The notes beneath the pieces were generated by a model, which was not told the origin of the DNA, searched no databases, and saw only the letters and a program-made list of their open reading frames with translations. The translations under genes were made by a program, and so were the position numbers. Shown here one piece after another: positions 34,062-44,333 of a stretch of 64,000 nt of DNA (position 1 is the first letter of the stretch; each line of letters opens with the position of its first letter). Origin of the DNA: CAYXSX01 sp964467925 (GTDB lineage: Bacteria > Pseudomonadota > Alphaproteobacteria > Micavibrionales > Micavibrionaceae). The stretch spans positions 1 through 64,000 of the forward strand of contig CAYXSX010000004.1 in the NCBI GenBank assembly GCA_964467925.1, given 5' to 3'.

Positions 34062-34283
34062 ATGAATTTACAGGAAGCCAAAGAAGCCGTGTACGCCTCG
34101 CTCCATAACGGGAACGAGGATATCGACATTCACATCGCCAATCTGAAATCCGCCATGGCGGCAGCGGGCGAAAAGAGCGCCGTGTTCGAACCCGCGCGCC
34201 TGTCGCAAAACAACCGTCAGGGCCGCAAGATGATGCAAAGCTATTTCAAGAAGCGCGGCGTGAACGTAACGTTCGGCTCGTAA
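34062..34283 (+). CDS. small conserved hypothetical protein
   Basis: 73 residues, mostly charged and helical (EAKEAVYASLHNGNEDIDIH, then NRQGRKMMQSYFKKRGVNVTF). ATG follows the CPBP gene by 5 bases and the pseudouridine synthase start lies 7 bases further on, so the three are co-transcribed. No family is recognised. Confidence 0.65.
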   Translation: MNLQEAKEAVYASLHNGNEDIDIHIANLKSAMAAAGEKSAVFEPARLSQNNRQGRKMMQSYFKKRGVNVTFGS

Positions 34284-34290
34284 GCGACCG

Positions 34291-34962
34291 ATGATCCGCG
34301 TTCTTAAAGATTACAACCCCCCGCCGATGGAGCTTAAGGTTTTGTATGAGGATGAGCGTCTGCTTGCCCTCTCCAAGCCTTCGGGCCTGCTCTCCGTGCC
34401 CGGTATCGGGGCGGACCGGGCCGATTGCCTTGCCAAGCGTATCGCCGAAAAATATCCCGAGGCGCTGGTCATCCACCGTCTCGATATGGATACGTCCGGC
34501 GTGTTTTTGATGGCGCGCGATAAAAAGGCGCAAGGGAATATCGGCAAACAATTCGAGCAACGCCGCGTGAGCAAAACTTACATCGCCGATATCTGGGGCG
34601 TGCCGGAGGAAAATTCCGGCCTGATCGATTTGCCTCTAAGGTGTGATTGGGAAAACCGCCCCCTGCACATGGTTTGTCACGAACACGGCAAACCCGCGCA
34701 AACGAAATGGGAAGTGATCGAGACGCGGGAGATCGCGGGGAAACCCTGCGCGCACCTAAGGCTGGAGCCCATCACCGGGCGCACGCATCAACTCCGCGTG
34801 CATCTCAAAGCCATAGGATTTCCGATTGTCGGCGATGCGTTTTATGCTCCCGATGACGCTTACGAAGCCTCGAACCGCATGCATCTCCACGCCCACACCC
34901 TCACCTTCCACCACCCCGATACAGGGCATAAAATGACGATTGAGGATGAAATTCCCTTTTAA
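34291..34962 (+). CDS. RluA-family RNA pseudouridine synthase
   Basis: 223 residues. The catalytic aspartate lies in VIHRLDMDTSGVFLMAR (about residue 66). YEDERLLALSKPSGLLSVPG opens the domain and EPITGRTHQLRVHLKAIGFPIVGDAFY is the conserved KLxLxPxTGRTHQLR-type block. There is no S4 domain, so it is the short type that acts on tRNA or 23S rRNA uridines. It is last in the CPBP run. Confidence 0.93.
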   Translation: MIRVLKDYNPPPMELKVLYEDERLLALSKPSGLLSVPGIGADRADCLAKRIAEKYPEALVIHRLDMDTSGVFLMARDKKAQGNIGKQFEQRRVSKTYIADIWGVPEENSGLIDLPLRCDWENRPLHMVCHEHGKPAQTKWEVIETREIAGKPCAHLRLEPITGRTHQLRVHLKAIGFPIVGDAFYAPDDAYEASNRMHLHAHTLTFHHPDTGHKMTIEDEIPF

Positions 34963-35047
34963 GTTCATTATTTGAACGCTTTATGTTCGCATTATGTATT
35001 AATTTTTGGCCAGAAATCATGAAAAAATCAATAAATAGAACAAAAAG

Positions 35048-35076
35048 TGGACATTACTCTCTTTTACTGGTATATA
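35048..35076 (+). promoter_or_regulatory. predicted promoter of the GIY-YIG-like gene
   Basis: TGGACA, a 17-base spacer and TATATA match sigma-70 well. The pair ends about 57 bases before the start at 35133, whose ribosome site is AGGAG. Confidence 0.55.
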
Positions 35077-35132
35077 TAAAAAGTGTCGATTCTATCGGAC
35101 GGCTTTTTAACTGAGTTACCATAGGAGAAAAA

Positions 35133-35501
35133 ATGGCTATACAAACCAGTAACTGGGTAGGAGTTTCGGGAAACTGCTACGTACATACAATTATAGATTT
35201 ATTATTCAGCCAAGATCTAACCGCTATTCTTAACGTCTATAACAATGTCAATTACGTCTTCGTTAAAAAACAAGGACTAGATTATATCCCTCTATATTTT
35301 GGAGAAGCAGAAAGTCTTCTTGAAAGAATATTAGGACATGAAAAATGGGAAAGAGCTATAAATTTAGGAATAAACCAAATCCATGCTTCTTTTACTAGTA
35401 CAAATAAGTCACAAAGAACAGCAATCGAAACAGACCTACGGCGTATGCACCGAACTCCCTTGAATGACCAACCTACAGGACAAGGTCTTTTTGGTTTGTG
35501 A
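35133..35501 (+). CDS. GIY-YIG-like domain protein
   Basis: 122 residues. The pattern VNYVFVKKQGLDYIPLYFGEAESLLERILGHEKW, then HASFTS and RTAIETDLRRMHRTPLN, matches the small degenerate GIY-YIG-like proteins: YVF in place of GIY, YFG in place of YIG, and the late E of the fold in IETDL. The catalytic arginine after YIG is replaced (LLERILG). Stand-alone members occur in alphaproteobacterial genomes and their role is unknown. The gene is more AT-rich than its neighbours, with its own promoter, and could be a recent arrival. Confidence 0.6.
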   Translation: MAIQTSNWVGVSGNCYVHTIIDLLFSQDLTAILNVYNNVNYVFVKKQGLDYIPLYFGEAESLLERILGHEKWERAINLGINQIHASFTSTNKSQRTAIETDLRRMHRTPLNDQPTGQGLFGL

Positions 35502-35523
35502 GCACTCCCACCCCTCGCCCCCA

Positions 35524-36228
35524 TCACGTCTTATTCATATGCGGCATGGGGATCGCGAATTCGCGGGAGATATTGAGAAAATCGCAAAGAGAACCCGTAT
35601 CGGTTTCTTTGGTGACATCCAGAACCAGAAGGGCATCGGGACGGTCTTTGAAATAGGCCTTTATCTCGTTATTCCGCTGCACGTATTTTTCGATATAAAA
35701 ATCCCGGTCATACAGCAAATCCCAGCGCACTTTGACCTCGCCATCCTCCACGGTGGTCAGGAACTGCTGCGCCACCATGTGGGAATACCCGCCGTAGAGA
35801 TAAGTAAATTTGTCCTTCACATCCTGTTCGCCCAGGGTTGAAAGATCTTCGATATCGCCAATTTTGCGGTGAAAATTACATAGGGATTCGAACCAGCGTT
35901 CCGGCTCGCGTTCGGTCAGGATAAACTTGCTGCCCGGGAAAAGCGCGTCACAGATGTAATGCGTGTAACCTTGGGAAAACGGCAAGTCCTGAAACGCGTC
36001 ATGTTTGGCGACAAAATCCTTAAACGGGGCGTAATTGCCCTGAAAGAACTGTTTTGTGATTATCGTTTCCTGATCGTGCTGGTTCGGAAGGTGATAGCCG
36101 TAATAGCGCAGTATGGCCTCCAGCGTGGTCGTACCGGTCTTGTTTTGCCCGATACCGAAAATTTTTGAGTAGTTGCGATTGGCTAGAACATGGCGTCTTA
36201 CATTCGGGCCGGCAAATTGCTGGGTCAT
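35524..36228 (-). CDS. sulfotransferase-like protein
   Basis: 234 residues. The 5'-phosphosulfate-binding loop is GIGQNKTGTTTLEAIL (about residues 26-41), and ILTEREPERWFESL holds the 3'-phosphate-binding R/S pair. It belongs to the broad P-loop sulfotransferase family that uses PAPS. It starts 4 bases after the guaA stop and is the last gene of the guaB-guaA run. The acceptor is unknown. Confidence 0.75.
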   Translation of the reverse strand: MTQQFAGPNVRRHVLANRNYSKIFGIGQNKTGTTTLEAILRYYGYHLPNQHDQETIITKQFFQGNYAPFKDFVAKHDAFQDLPFSQGYTHYICDALFPGSKFILTEREPERWFESLCNFHRKIGDIEDLSTLGEQDVKDKFTYLYGGYSHMVAQQFLTTVEDGEVKVRWDLLYDRDFYIEKYVQRNNEIKAYFKDRPDALLVLDVTKETDTGSLCDFLNISREFAIPMPHMNKT

Positions 36229-36232
36229 GGCT

Positions 36233-37831
36233 TTATTCCCATTCTATCGTTCCCGGAGGCTTGGAGGTGATATCATAGACCACGCGGTTGATACCGCGCA
36301 CTTCATTGATGATGCGCGTCGAAACGCGGCCCAGAAAATCATGCGGGAAGGGATAGTAATCCGCGGTCATGCCGTCGGTGGAGGTTACGGCGCGCAGGGC
36401 ACAGACGTAATCATAGGTGCGGTCATCACCCATGACGCCCACTGTTTTGACGGGCAGGAGCACGGCAAAGGCCTGCCAGATTGCATCGTATAATCCGGCA
36501 TTGCTGATTTCCTCGAGGTAAACCGTATCGGCCTTGCGCAGGATTTCGAGTTTTTCCGGCGTAATCTCGCCCGGAATGCGGATGGCAAGACCCGGCCCGG
36601 GGAAGGGGTGACGGCGGATGAAGGCTTCGGGCATGCCAAGTTCGCGCCCCAGTTCGCGCACTTCATCCTTGAAAAGCTCACGCAGCGGCTCGACCAGTTT
36701 CAGCTCCATATGCTCCGGCAACCCGCCGACATTGTGGTGGCTCTTGATCGTCACGGAAGGCCCGCCGGTGAAGCTCACAGATTCAATCACGTCGGGGTAA
36801 AGCGTGCCTTGGGCCAGAAACTCCGCCCCGCCAACGCGTTTCTTGCAATCATCGAAGACGTCTATAAACAGACCGCCGATAATCTTGCGCTTCATTTCGG
36901 GGTCGCGCACACCCTCCAGCCCCTTCAGGAAACGATCGGATGCATCTTCGTGAATAAGGGGAATATTGTAATGATCGCGGAACAGGCTCACCACCTGCTG
37001 ACTCTCGCCCGCACGCATAAGCCCCGTATCGACATAAATACAAGTAAGCTGGTCGCCGATCGCCTCGTGCAAAAGTACGGCAGTGACAGAGGAATCCACC
37101 CCGCCCGACAGGCCGCAAATCACCTTACCCTTGCCCACTTGCGTACGAATTTTTTCGATGGCCTCTTCCTTAAACGCCGCCATTGTCCAGTCGCCGGAAC
37201 ACCCGCAAATATTATGCGTGAAGTTTTTATAAAGCTCGGCCCCGTGCGGCGTATGCACCACTTCGGGATGGAATTGCACGCCGTAGAATTTGCGACTTTC
37301 ATCGGCGATAATGGCGAACGGCGCGCCTTCGGACGTGCCCACAACTTCAAAACCTTTGGGCAAAGCCGTAACACGATCGCCATGACTCATCCAGACCTGC
37401 TCATGCGCGCCTTTATCCCAGACACCGTCGAGGAGAGAGTTATGCGTGCCGACATCAACATAAGCACGGCCGAATTCGCGGCCAGAATGATCGCCCGCCT
37501 CTACCTTGCCGCCAAGCTGCTCCACCATCGTTTGCTGGCCGTAACAAATTCCCAGAACGGGAACATTCATGTTAAACACGCATTCCGGCGCACGAGGAGA
37601 ATTCTTGTCGGTCACGCTACACGGCCCGCCAGAAAGGATAATGCCCTTGGGGTCGTAGGCTTTTATGCGTTTCTCATCGGCCTGATTGAACGGCCAGATT
37701 TCGCAATACACGCCGGATTCACGCAGACGCCGCGCGATCAGCTGCGTGACCTGCGACCCGAAATCGAGGATCAGTATATGTTCGTGATGGGTTTTGATAT
37801 CTGCCATGGGAATGATGTCTGCCTGTGTCAT
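36233..37831 (-). CDS. guaA: GMP synthase (glutamine-hydrolysing)
   Basis: 532 residues. Converts XMP to GMP. The N-terminal class I glutaminase has the Cys in [11 protein letters not shown] and H/E in [12 protein letters not shown]. The ATP-pyrophosphatase domain has the P-loop [14 protein letters not shown], and the C-terminal dimerisation domain shows [13 protein letters not shown] and the final KPPGTIEWE. It follows rsmB by 64 bases on the same strand. An alternative start nine codons in (MADIKT) is possible. Confidence 0.98.
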   Translation of the reverse strand: MTQADIIPMADIKTHHEHILILDFGSQVTQLIARRLRESGVYCEIWPFNQADEKRIKAYDPKGIILSGGPCSVTDKNSPRAPECVFNMNVPVLGICYGQQTMVEQLGGKVEAGDHSGREFGRAYVDVGTHNSLLDGVWDKGAHEQVWMSHGDRVTALPKGFEVVGTSEGAPFAIIADESRKFYGVQFHPEVVHTPHGAELYKNFTHNICGCSGDWTMAAFKEEAIEKIRTQVGKGKVICGLSGGVDSSVTAVLLHEAIGDQLTCIYVDTGLMRAGESQQVVSLFRDHYNIPLIHEDASDRFLKGLEGVRDPEMKRKIIGGLFIDVFDDCKKRVGGAEFLAQGTLYPDVIESVSFTGGPSVTIKSHHNVGGLPEHMELKLVEPLRELFKDEVRELGRELGMPEAFIRRHPFPGPGLAIRIPGEITPEKLEILRKADTVYLEEISNAGLYDAIWQAFAVLLPVKTVGVMGDDRTYDYVCALRAVTSTDGMTADYYPFPHDFLGRVSTRIINEVRGINRVVYDITSKPPGTIEWE

Positions 37832-37895
37832 AAGAGTCTCCTAGAGTTTTTATAAACGCCAAGCCGCGGCGATACAAAGGGATTCTTGCGGCAAA

Positions 37896-39245
37896 CTACT
37901 TCTTCACCAGCACAGCCGCAAAAAAACCGTCCGTGTTATGGCGGTGCGGGGTCAGGCGCATATAATCCCCTGTAATGTCTTTCCCGCGAAGGCGGGAATC
38001 TTTTGCAGTAGTCGGCAGGTCCCCGCTTACGGGGGGAATGCATATTTGTTGAATCTCAAACCCCTCATGCCGCTGCAAGAACGCTTCGATCTGGCGCTCA
38101 TTTTCCTCGGGCAGGAGGGAACACGTGGCGTAAACCAGCCGCCCGCCGGATTTTACCGCGTACACGACCTTATCCAGAATTTCGGCCTGCACAGCCGTAA
38201 GTTCCTCCAGCGAGGGACCGTAATTATTCCAGCGCATATCGGGATTGCGCCGCCATGTTCCGGTTCCCGTGCACGGCACGTCACAGAGCACGATGTCGAA
38301 ACTTCCTTCTTGACGCTTCAACCATTTGCGGTGACGTTGATCGGTCAGCGGGCGCGGCTCGATGATATCGCTCACCCGCGCTTTTTTAAACCGGTCGCGG
38401 CTTTTCATCAGGCGGCGTTCGTCAAGATCCATGGCCACAATACGCCCCTTGGGATTGCCGCTCGGCCCCACCATATCGGCGGCAAGCGCCAGCGTTTTTC
38501 CGCCCGCCCCCGCGCAATAATCCAGCACCTGCATGCCGGGCTTGGCCCCGCATAAATGCGCGATAAGCTGCGATCCCTCATCCTGAATTTCAACCCAGCC
38601 CTTGGCAAAGGCTTTGGTTTTGGCGAGATACGCCTTATTGCGGCAACGAAGGCCGAGCGGCGCATAGGGCGTTTCATCGGTTTCCACGCCGTCGGATTTA
38701 AGGGCCCCTTGCGCCTGTTTTTTGTCCGAGAGCTTCGCGTTCACCCGAAGGTCGAGCGTGGCGGCGCCCAGCATCGCGCTCATTTCGGTTTCGAAATCTG
38801 CACCGAAATAATTTTTAAGGCTTTCCTCGTATTGCGCCGGACATTCGCAGCGTACGGCCAAGGGCATGTCCTTATGCGTAAGCTCCTGCCCCTTGATGGT
38901 TTTGATATAGGCCAGTTCTTTTTCGGAAAGCTCGTCGGGCGCGAATTTCGATCCATCGAATAAATCCTTCACGCGTTTTTCATCCGCGCCTTCGGAAACC
39001 ACGACCCATGCCAAAACGCGTGAGCGGGGCGTATCTTCTATCTTGCCGCGCTCGACCCACCATCCCAGCCGCGCCGTAGCACGGGCGATATCGTAAACGC
39101 GCTCGGCCACGTTGCTGCGGTCTTTAGATCCGATGTAACGGCGCACGCGCATATAATCGCCCACCACCGTATCCAGCGGCACGCGAGAGCCCTGCAGCTT
39201 TTCAAAAATATCGATTACGGCCTGTACGCGCGCCTGGGGTTTCAT
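37896..39245 (-). CDS. rsmB: 16S rRNA m5C methyltransferase RsmB-like, with in-frame palindromic insert
   Basis: 449 residues, NOL1/NOP2/Sun family. NusB-like N-terminal domain, then the SAM-binding domain: VLDYCAGAGGKTLALAADM (motif I), VAMDLDERRL, and the catalytic cysteines in DVPCTGTGTWRRNPDMRW and YATCSLLPEENERQ. The start is ATG 39245 (ATGA overlap with ygjV); the longer reading from 39386 runs into that gene. Near the end residues about 402-424 are encoded by a palindromic repeat, after which the family ending YMRLTPHRHNTDGFFAAVLVKK resumes. The insert does not touch the catalytic motifs. Confidence 0.93.
   Translation of the reverse strand: MKPQARVQAVIDIFEKLQGSRVPLDTVVGDYMRVRRYIGSKDRSNVAERVYDIARATARLGWWVERGKIEDTPRSRVLAWVVVSEGADEKRVKDLFDGSKFAPDELSEKELAYIKTIKGQELTHKDMPLAVRCECPAQYEESLKNYFGADFETEMSAMLGAATLDLRVNAKLSDKKQAQGALKSDGVETDETPYAPLGLRCRNKAYLAKTKAFAKGWVEIQDEGSQLIAHLCGAKPGMQVLDYCAGAGGKTLALAADMVGPSGNPKGRIVAMDLDERRLMKSRDRFKKARVSDIIEPRPLTDQRHRKWLKRQEGSFDIVLCDVPCTGTGTWRRNPDMRWNNYGPSLEELTAVQAEILDKVVYAVKSGGRLVYATCSLLPEENERQIEAFLQRHEGFEIQQICIPPVSGDLPTTAKDSRLRGKDITGDYMRLTPHRHNTDGFFAAVLVKK
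37975..38039. repeat. palindromic element inserted in frame near the 3' end of rsmB
   Basis: On the coding strand the unit starts ATTCCCCCCGTAAGCGGGGA and ends TTCCCGCCTTCGCGGGAA followed by AGACAT. Two hairpins are present: CCCCG/CGGGG and TTCCCGC/GCGGGAA. It encodes about 22 residues (IPPVSGDLPTTAKDSRLRGKD) between EIQQIC and TGDYMRL and keeps the frame. Confidence 0.75.
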
Positions 39246-39832
39246 GTGCTTTTTGATCCTGTTTTCCGTTTCAAACTCAGCCTGTCTTTCGCCAGCCGCA
39301 AAATCGTACTGAGCGTTATCAATACCACAGAAAAATAAAGCAGGATACCGCCCCACGAAGCTATGGACAGACAATAAAAAAGCCATAACGCCTGTCCGAC
39401 GGCAAAAAAAACCCGCATTGGTATTCCTGAAAGCCGGTAAAGCCCGACCGTTCCCAGAATACTGGCCATAAAGGGAAAAGTTTCAATGACATTGTCTGCC
39501 AAAACCGCACAGGACAGAATATAGAACGATAAAAAAGCCCAGAATATGGAGGCCAGGCTTTTAAAGCGCGACAGGTAAAAGCGCAACGCGGTTATCAAAT
39601 CGGAAACAAAAGCCGGCCACGCCCCCAGAAAAGCATAGTGAACGGCTAGGATCAATCCACTGATAATCACATTGCGAACAAGACCTTGATCATGCTTGTG
39701 CGTTGCGGCGTAAAGCTCAAAAACAGCGCCTAACAAGCCCAGACCCTGTACCGTTATAATCCACGGGGTAAGAGAGGAAATATGCGGGATCAGGTCCGAA
39801 CCGATACTTTGCGTGATATCGTTCGTAACCAA
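39242..39832 (-). CDS. YgjV-family membrane protein
   Basis: 196 residues with about five to six hydrophobic helices (ITVQGLGLLGAVFELYAATH, IISGLILAVHYAFLGAW, LASIFWAFLSFYILSCAV and so on). The layout and the HYAFLGAWPAFVSDLITALRFYLSRF block match the YgjV family of small inner-membrane proteins with unknown function. It lies 4 bases after guaB and overlaps rsmB by 4 bases, so it is inside the guaB-guaA operon. Confidence 0.8.
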   Translation of the reverse strand: MVTNDITQSIGSDLIPHISSLTPWIITVQGLGLLGAVFELYAATHKHDQGLVRNVIISGLILAVHYAFLGAWPAFVSDLITALRFYLSRFKSLASIFWAFLSFYILSCAVLADNVIETFPFMASILGTVGLYRLSGIPMRVFFAVGQALWLFYCLSIASWGGILLYFSVVLITLSTILRLAKDRLSLKRKTGSKST

Positions 39833-39836
39833 TAAA

Positions 39837-41417
<1,581 letters not shown>

Positions 41418-41529
41418 GAAATTATTCGCCCTGACTTTCAAGCATCCGAAAAAACCAGTGAGATTTAAGCAGGCGAGCTTTTCGCCTGATCGCATCCGCC
41501 ATCGGCGCGGAAACAACATTCCCTTGACC

Positions 41530-42384
41530 CTAGAACTTATATAAATCAGTAGTTCTAGACATGGCGCGACCAATTTGCTGACAGAACTCATTCCTGCTAG
41601 GCGCATTTTTATATAAAATTGCGTTTTGCAGATTGGAATGACTCGTACCTTCAACGGTTTTTAGCACGGGTGTATACTGCCCCGATCTTTCCGGGTCGTT
41701 GGCAAAAACATAAGTCATAAAAATAATATTAACGTTCGGATTTTTTACATCCGCAGAGCACATAAAGTCTGCTTCATTTTTGATATAATTGTAGACCTGT
41801 TCCTGAATGACAGCCACAATTTTGGTCTTCCAATGATGATGATAATACCCTTTGGCTATCAACTGGGTAATATATCGTTTATAAACATTCCGCCAGTTCA
41901 GGCCAAAAGATGGTTTATTAGTCAAGGGAATACCGGAGACGAGAGCATCATAGGCATTCCGCACAGACCCTGTAATATCGATTGCCTGTAGTTCCACAGA
42001 TAAAAACTGACCTATCCCACCATTCTCAAGAATATCCGCAATGACGAAATCAACATTGCCAAACCCCTTCATTTTTACTTCCGGGGCAATTTGGGGGTTA
42101 GCAGGGAGATCGCCCGACCAGCAATGATGGACGACATCCCGCAAGAAATTAACTGCATAAAATCGTTTAGGACATACGCAGATCAAATCATCAACAGGCC
42201 TTTTCTCTTGATTCCGGCCTTTCCAGATACTGCATACCGGATAGGGTGTTATCATTTTCGTGCTGCGTTTTATGCATCGTGATTTTATAAACGGGCATAA
42301 AAACTTATCAATTGCCGGGTCATACCGCTCAACCGCCGCTCTTCCAAGAACTTCACCAATTATTTTGTCCGGATCATACGGCAA
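41530..42384 (-). CDS. NotI-family type II restriction endonuclease
   Basis: 284 residues. The N-terminal segment EVLGRAAVERYDPAIDKFLCPFIKSRCIKRS with the following YPVCSIW and ICVCPKRFY matches the NotI-type restriction endonuclease family, in which four cysteines bind iron near the N-terminus. Downstream, APEVKMKGFGNVDFVIADI and SVELQAIDITG carry the acidic and Glu-X-Gln residues of the PD-(D/E)XK core. Its start overlaps the methyltransferase gene by 11 bases, giving a complete two-gene module. Recognition sequence cannot be read from the protein. The NotI octamer itself occurs in this window at 11953 and 25193. Confidence 0.8.
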   Translation of the reverse strand: MPYDPDKIIGEVLGRAAVERYDPAIDKFLCPFIKSRCIKRSTKMITPYPVCSIWKGRNQEKRPVDDLICVCPKRFYAVNFLRDVVHHCWSGDLPANPQIAPEVKMKGFGNVDFVIADILENGGIGQFLSVELQAIDITGSVRNAYDALVSGIPLTNKPSFGLNWRNVYKRYITQLIAKGYYHHHWKTKIVAVIQEQVYNYIKNEADFMCSADVKNPNVNIIFMTYVFANDPERSGQYTPVLKTVEGTSHSNLQNAILYKNAPSRNEFCQQIGRAMSRTTDLYKF

Positions 42385-43540
42385 TGAGGTATTCCCCTTG
42401 TTCTTCCTCCTCCTCGTGCCCTGAAGATAGACAAGAAGCCTCCTTAAATTTTATCGCAGAAATAATTGCCTCAGCAACCTTCCGTCCCAGCAGGGGAGGA
42501 ACAGCATTACCAACTTGAACATACTGCTCCGTTCTTGGTCCTTGAAACTTGAACCAATCTGGAAACGATTGCAACCGTGCAGCTTCTCTGACCGTAATCG
42601 ACCTATCCTGCACAGGATGAATATATGCCCCCCAATGAATATCGCATTTTGTCAAAACCGTAGATGAAAGTCCCTTCTTTCTAAGGCGTCCGTATCTTTT
42701 CGTATGGTCGCTACGCTTTGCTTTTTTCATTCCCTCTGGCAAGAGATGTACGGGTATATCGCGCCAGCTTCCCCCTTCCGGAATATGCTTCATTCTTTGG
42801 AGATTAATCGGAGCCAGCCGTGGTGCAGAATGGTTGCAAACCATGCGTGAGCTTTTACGAAGCATCTTTTGATAATCAGATATGGGTTTTGAAGCGTATT
42901 CCACCTCCCCGGCATCTTCGCCATTTTCAAGACATGGCAAATCGCTTAAAGCATCCCAAACCGTAACATAGGGCTTAAGGCCAGGGCCATGATCGGGCTC
43001 AGGCCAGCACACAGGAAGCCCTAAACGATTCCCTATGAAAAAAATGCGGCGGCGTTCCTGAGGCACGCCATATTCTTCCGCCTTTAGGACTCTTGTTTCA
43101 ACATAATAACCTAAATCTGCCAAGCCGTCCTTTATTGCCTGTACGGGATCACCATCTTTGATGGACGTAATACCTGTTACATTTTCCATGACAATCCACT
43201 TAGGTTTAATGCCTTTAACAATACGCAAATATTCACGGAATAGTTCGCTGCGCTCGTCACGCATTCCACGTTGATGGTTATAAACACTGAACGCCTGACA
43301 CGGAGGGCCCCCAATGAGGCAATCTAAATCCCCCCTCTTCAATCCAGCGGCGCTGAGTAATTTCTTCGCAGAAATATCCTGTATTGGACCGGAAATAAAC
43401 GCCGCTTCCGGGTGAGTGGCCGCAAAAGTACGGCCTGCATACTCATTGAAATCGTTACCGGCTAATATATGGAAACCGGATTGCCTAAAGCCTTCCGACA
43501 ATCCACCCGCACCGCAGAATAGGTCAATCGCTGTAAGCAT
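42374..43540 (-). CDS. DNA cytosine-5 methyltransferase
   Basis: 388 residues, C5 methyltransferase of a type II system. The ten-motif order is recognisable: DLFCGAGGLSEGFRQSGF (I), GGPPCQAFSVYNHQRG with the catalytic cysteine (IV), VMENVTGI (VI), ERRRIFFIGNR (VIII), and VREAARLQSFPDWFKF with QVGNAVPPLLG (IX-X). The region before motif IX holds the target recognition domain. It is upstream of and overlaps the NotI-like nuclease gene. A promoter with an inverted repeat lies just upstream. The pair sits between guaB and rlmE, both housekeeping genes. Confidence 0.93.
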   Translation of the reverse strand: MLTAIDLFCGAGGLSEGFRQSGFHILAGNDFNEYAGRTFAATHPEAAFISGPIQDISAKKLLSAAGLKRGDLDCLIGGPPCQAFSVYNHQRGMRDERSELFREYLRIVKGIKPKWIVMENVTGITSIKDGDPVQAIKDGLADLGYYVETRVLKAEEYGVPQERRRIFFIGNRLGLPVCWPEPDHGPGLKPYVTVWDALSDLPCLENGEDAGEVEYASKPISDYQKMLRKSSRMVCNHSAPRLAPINLQRMKHIPEGGSWRDIPVHLLPEGMKKAKRSDHTKRYGRLRKKGLSSTVLTKCDIHWGAYIHPVQDRSITVREAARLQSFPDWFKFQGPRTEQYVQVGNAVPPLLGRKVAEAIISAIKFKEASCLSSGHEEEEEQGEYLIAV

Positions 43541-43553
43541 CTATTTTTGCCCT

Positions 43554-43582
43554 TTTATACTGTGTCAATAAATCACAGTCAT
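43554..43582 (-). promoter_or_regulatory. promoter with overlapping inverted repeat, restriction-modification operon
   Basis: On the minus strand ATGACT, a 17-base spacer and TATAAA form a promoter ending 13 bases before the methyltransferase ATG at 43540. ACTGTG and CACAGT (43559-43579, 9-base centre) span the spacer and touch both boxes. A protein bound there would block the promoter, as expected for an autoregulated restriction-modification operon. The short leader makes a leaderless or nearly leaderless mRNA possible. Confidence 0.5.
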
Positions 43583-43685
43583 TTTAAGATATCATGTTAA
43601 ATCTTTCTTGAAAACCCAAATGTTCCTTTTTTGTTCTTTGTATAGAAAAGAAGATTAAGAGGCGTGCGCAATGGCGATGTATGAA

Positions 43686-44330
43686 TTAACCTCGAAACCC
43701 CTGCGCGACCAGATAGGTTTCCGAAGATTCCTTCCGGCTAGCGGGGGGTTTGATGTGCTTGACGGATTTGAAGGATTTTTTAAGTTCGGCCACCAGCGTG
43801 TTTTCCGCCCCGCCCTGAAATACCTTGGCGATAAAGGTGCCGTCCTGTTTTAAGACTTCGACGGCGAAATAATACGCCGCCTCCACCACCGCCATGATGC
43901 GCAAGTGATCGGTCTGTTTGTGCCCTGTGGTATTAGGCGCCATGTCGGAAAGAACAATATCGGCCTCCCCGTCTAACATCGCCTTGAGCCTGTCCGGCGC
44001 TTCTTCCTCCATGAAATCCATCTGGATGAATTGCGCGCCCGGAACCTCGTCCATTTCCAGCAGGTCGATAGCGACAATCGAGCATCCCTTTTCCGCCGCA
44101 ATCTGGCACCAGCCGCCGGGGGCAGAACCGAGGTCAACCACCTTCATACCGGGCTTGAGCAGTTTCAGCTTCTCATCCAGTTCCTTGAGCTTGAACGCCG
44201 CTCGGCCCCGGTACCCGGCCTTTTCTGCTTGCAGAATATAGGGGTCGTTAAGCTGACGCTGCAGCCATTTGGTCGAACCGATTTTCCGCCCCTTCGCGGT
44301 TTTGACTTTGGATTTGGCCTTGTTACGCAT
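43686..44330 (-). CDS. rlmE: 23S rRNA (uridine2552-2'-O)-methyltransferase
   Basis: 214 residues, FtsJ/RrmJ family. A basic N-terminus (RNKAKSKVKTAKGRKIGSTKWL) leads into the SAM domain: YRGRAAFKLKELDEKL with the first catalytic Lys, VVDLGSAPGGWCQIAAEKG, DIVLSDMAPNTTGH with the Asp, and FIAKVFQGGAENTLVAELKKSFKSVKHIKPPASRKESSETYLVAQGF with the later Lys and Glu. It is 3 bases upstream of nothing else on its strand and downstream of the 44334-44705 gene, 3 bases apart. Confidence 0.96.
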   Translation of the reverse strand: MRNKAKSKVKTAKGRKIGSTKWLQRQLNDPYILQAEKAGYRGRAAFKLKELDEKLKLLKPGMKVVDLGSAPGGWCQIAAEKGCSIVAIDLLEMDEVPGAQFIQMDFMEEEAPDRLKAMLDGEADIVLSDMAPNTTGHKQTDHLRIMAVVEAAYYFAVEVLKQDGTFIAKVFQGGAENTLVAELKKSFKSVKHIKPPASRKESSETYLVAQGFRG

Positions 44331-44333
44331 TCT

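Noticed and set aside
36608..37855. Long plus-strand open frame of 415 codons
   Set aside because: It is the antisense shadow of guaA, whose motifs and operon context are clear on the minus strand.
43671..43853. Short plus-strand frame upstream of rlmE's end
   Set aside because: Overlaps the rlmE coding strand in antisense and has no recognisable features.
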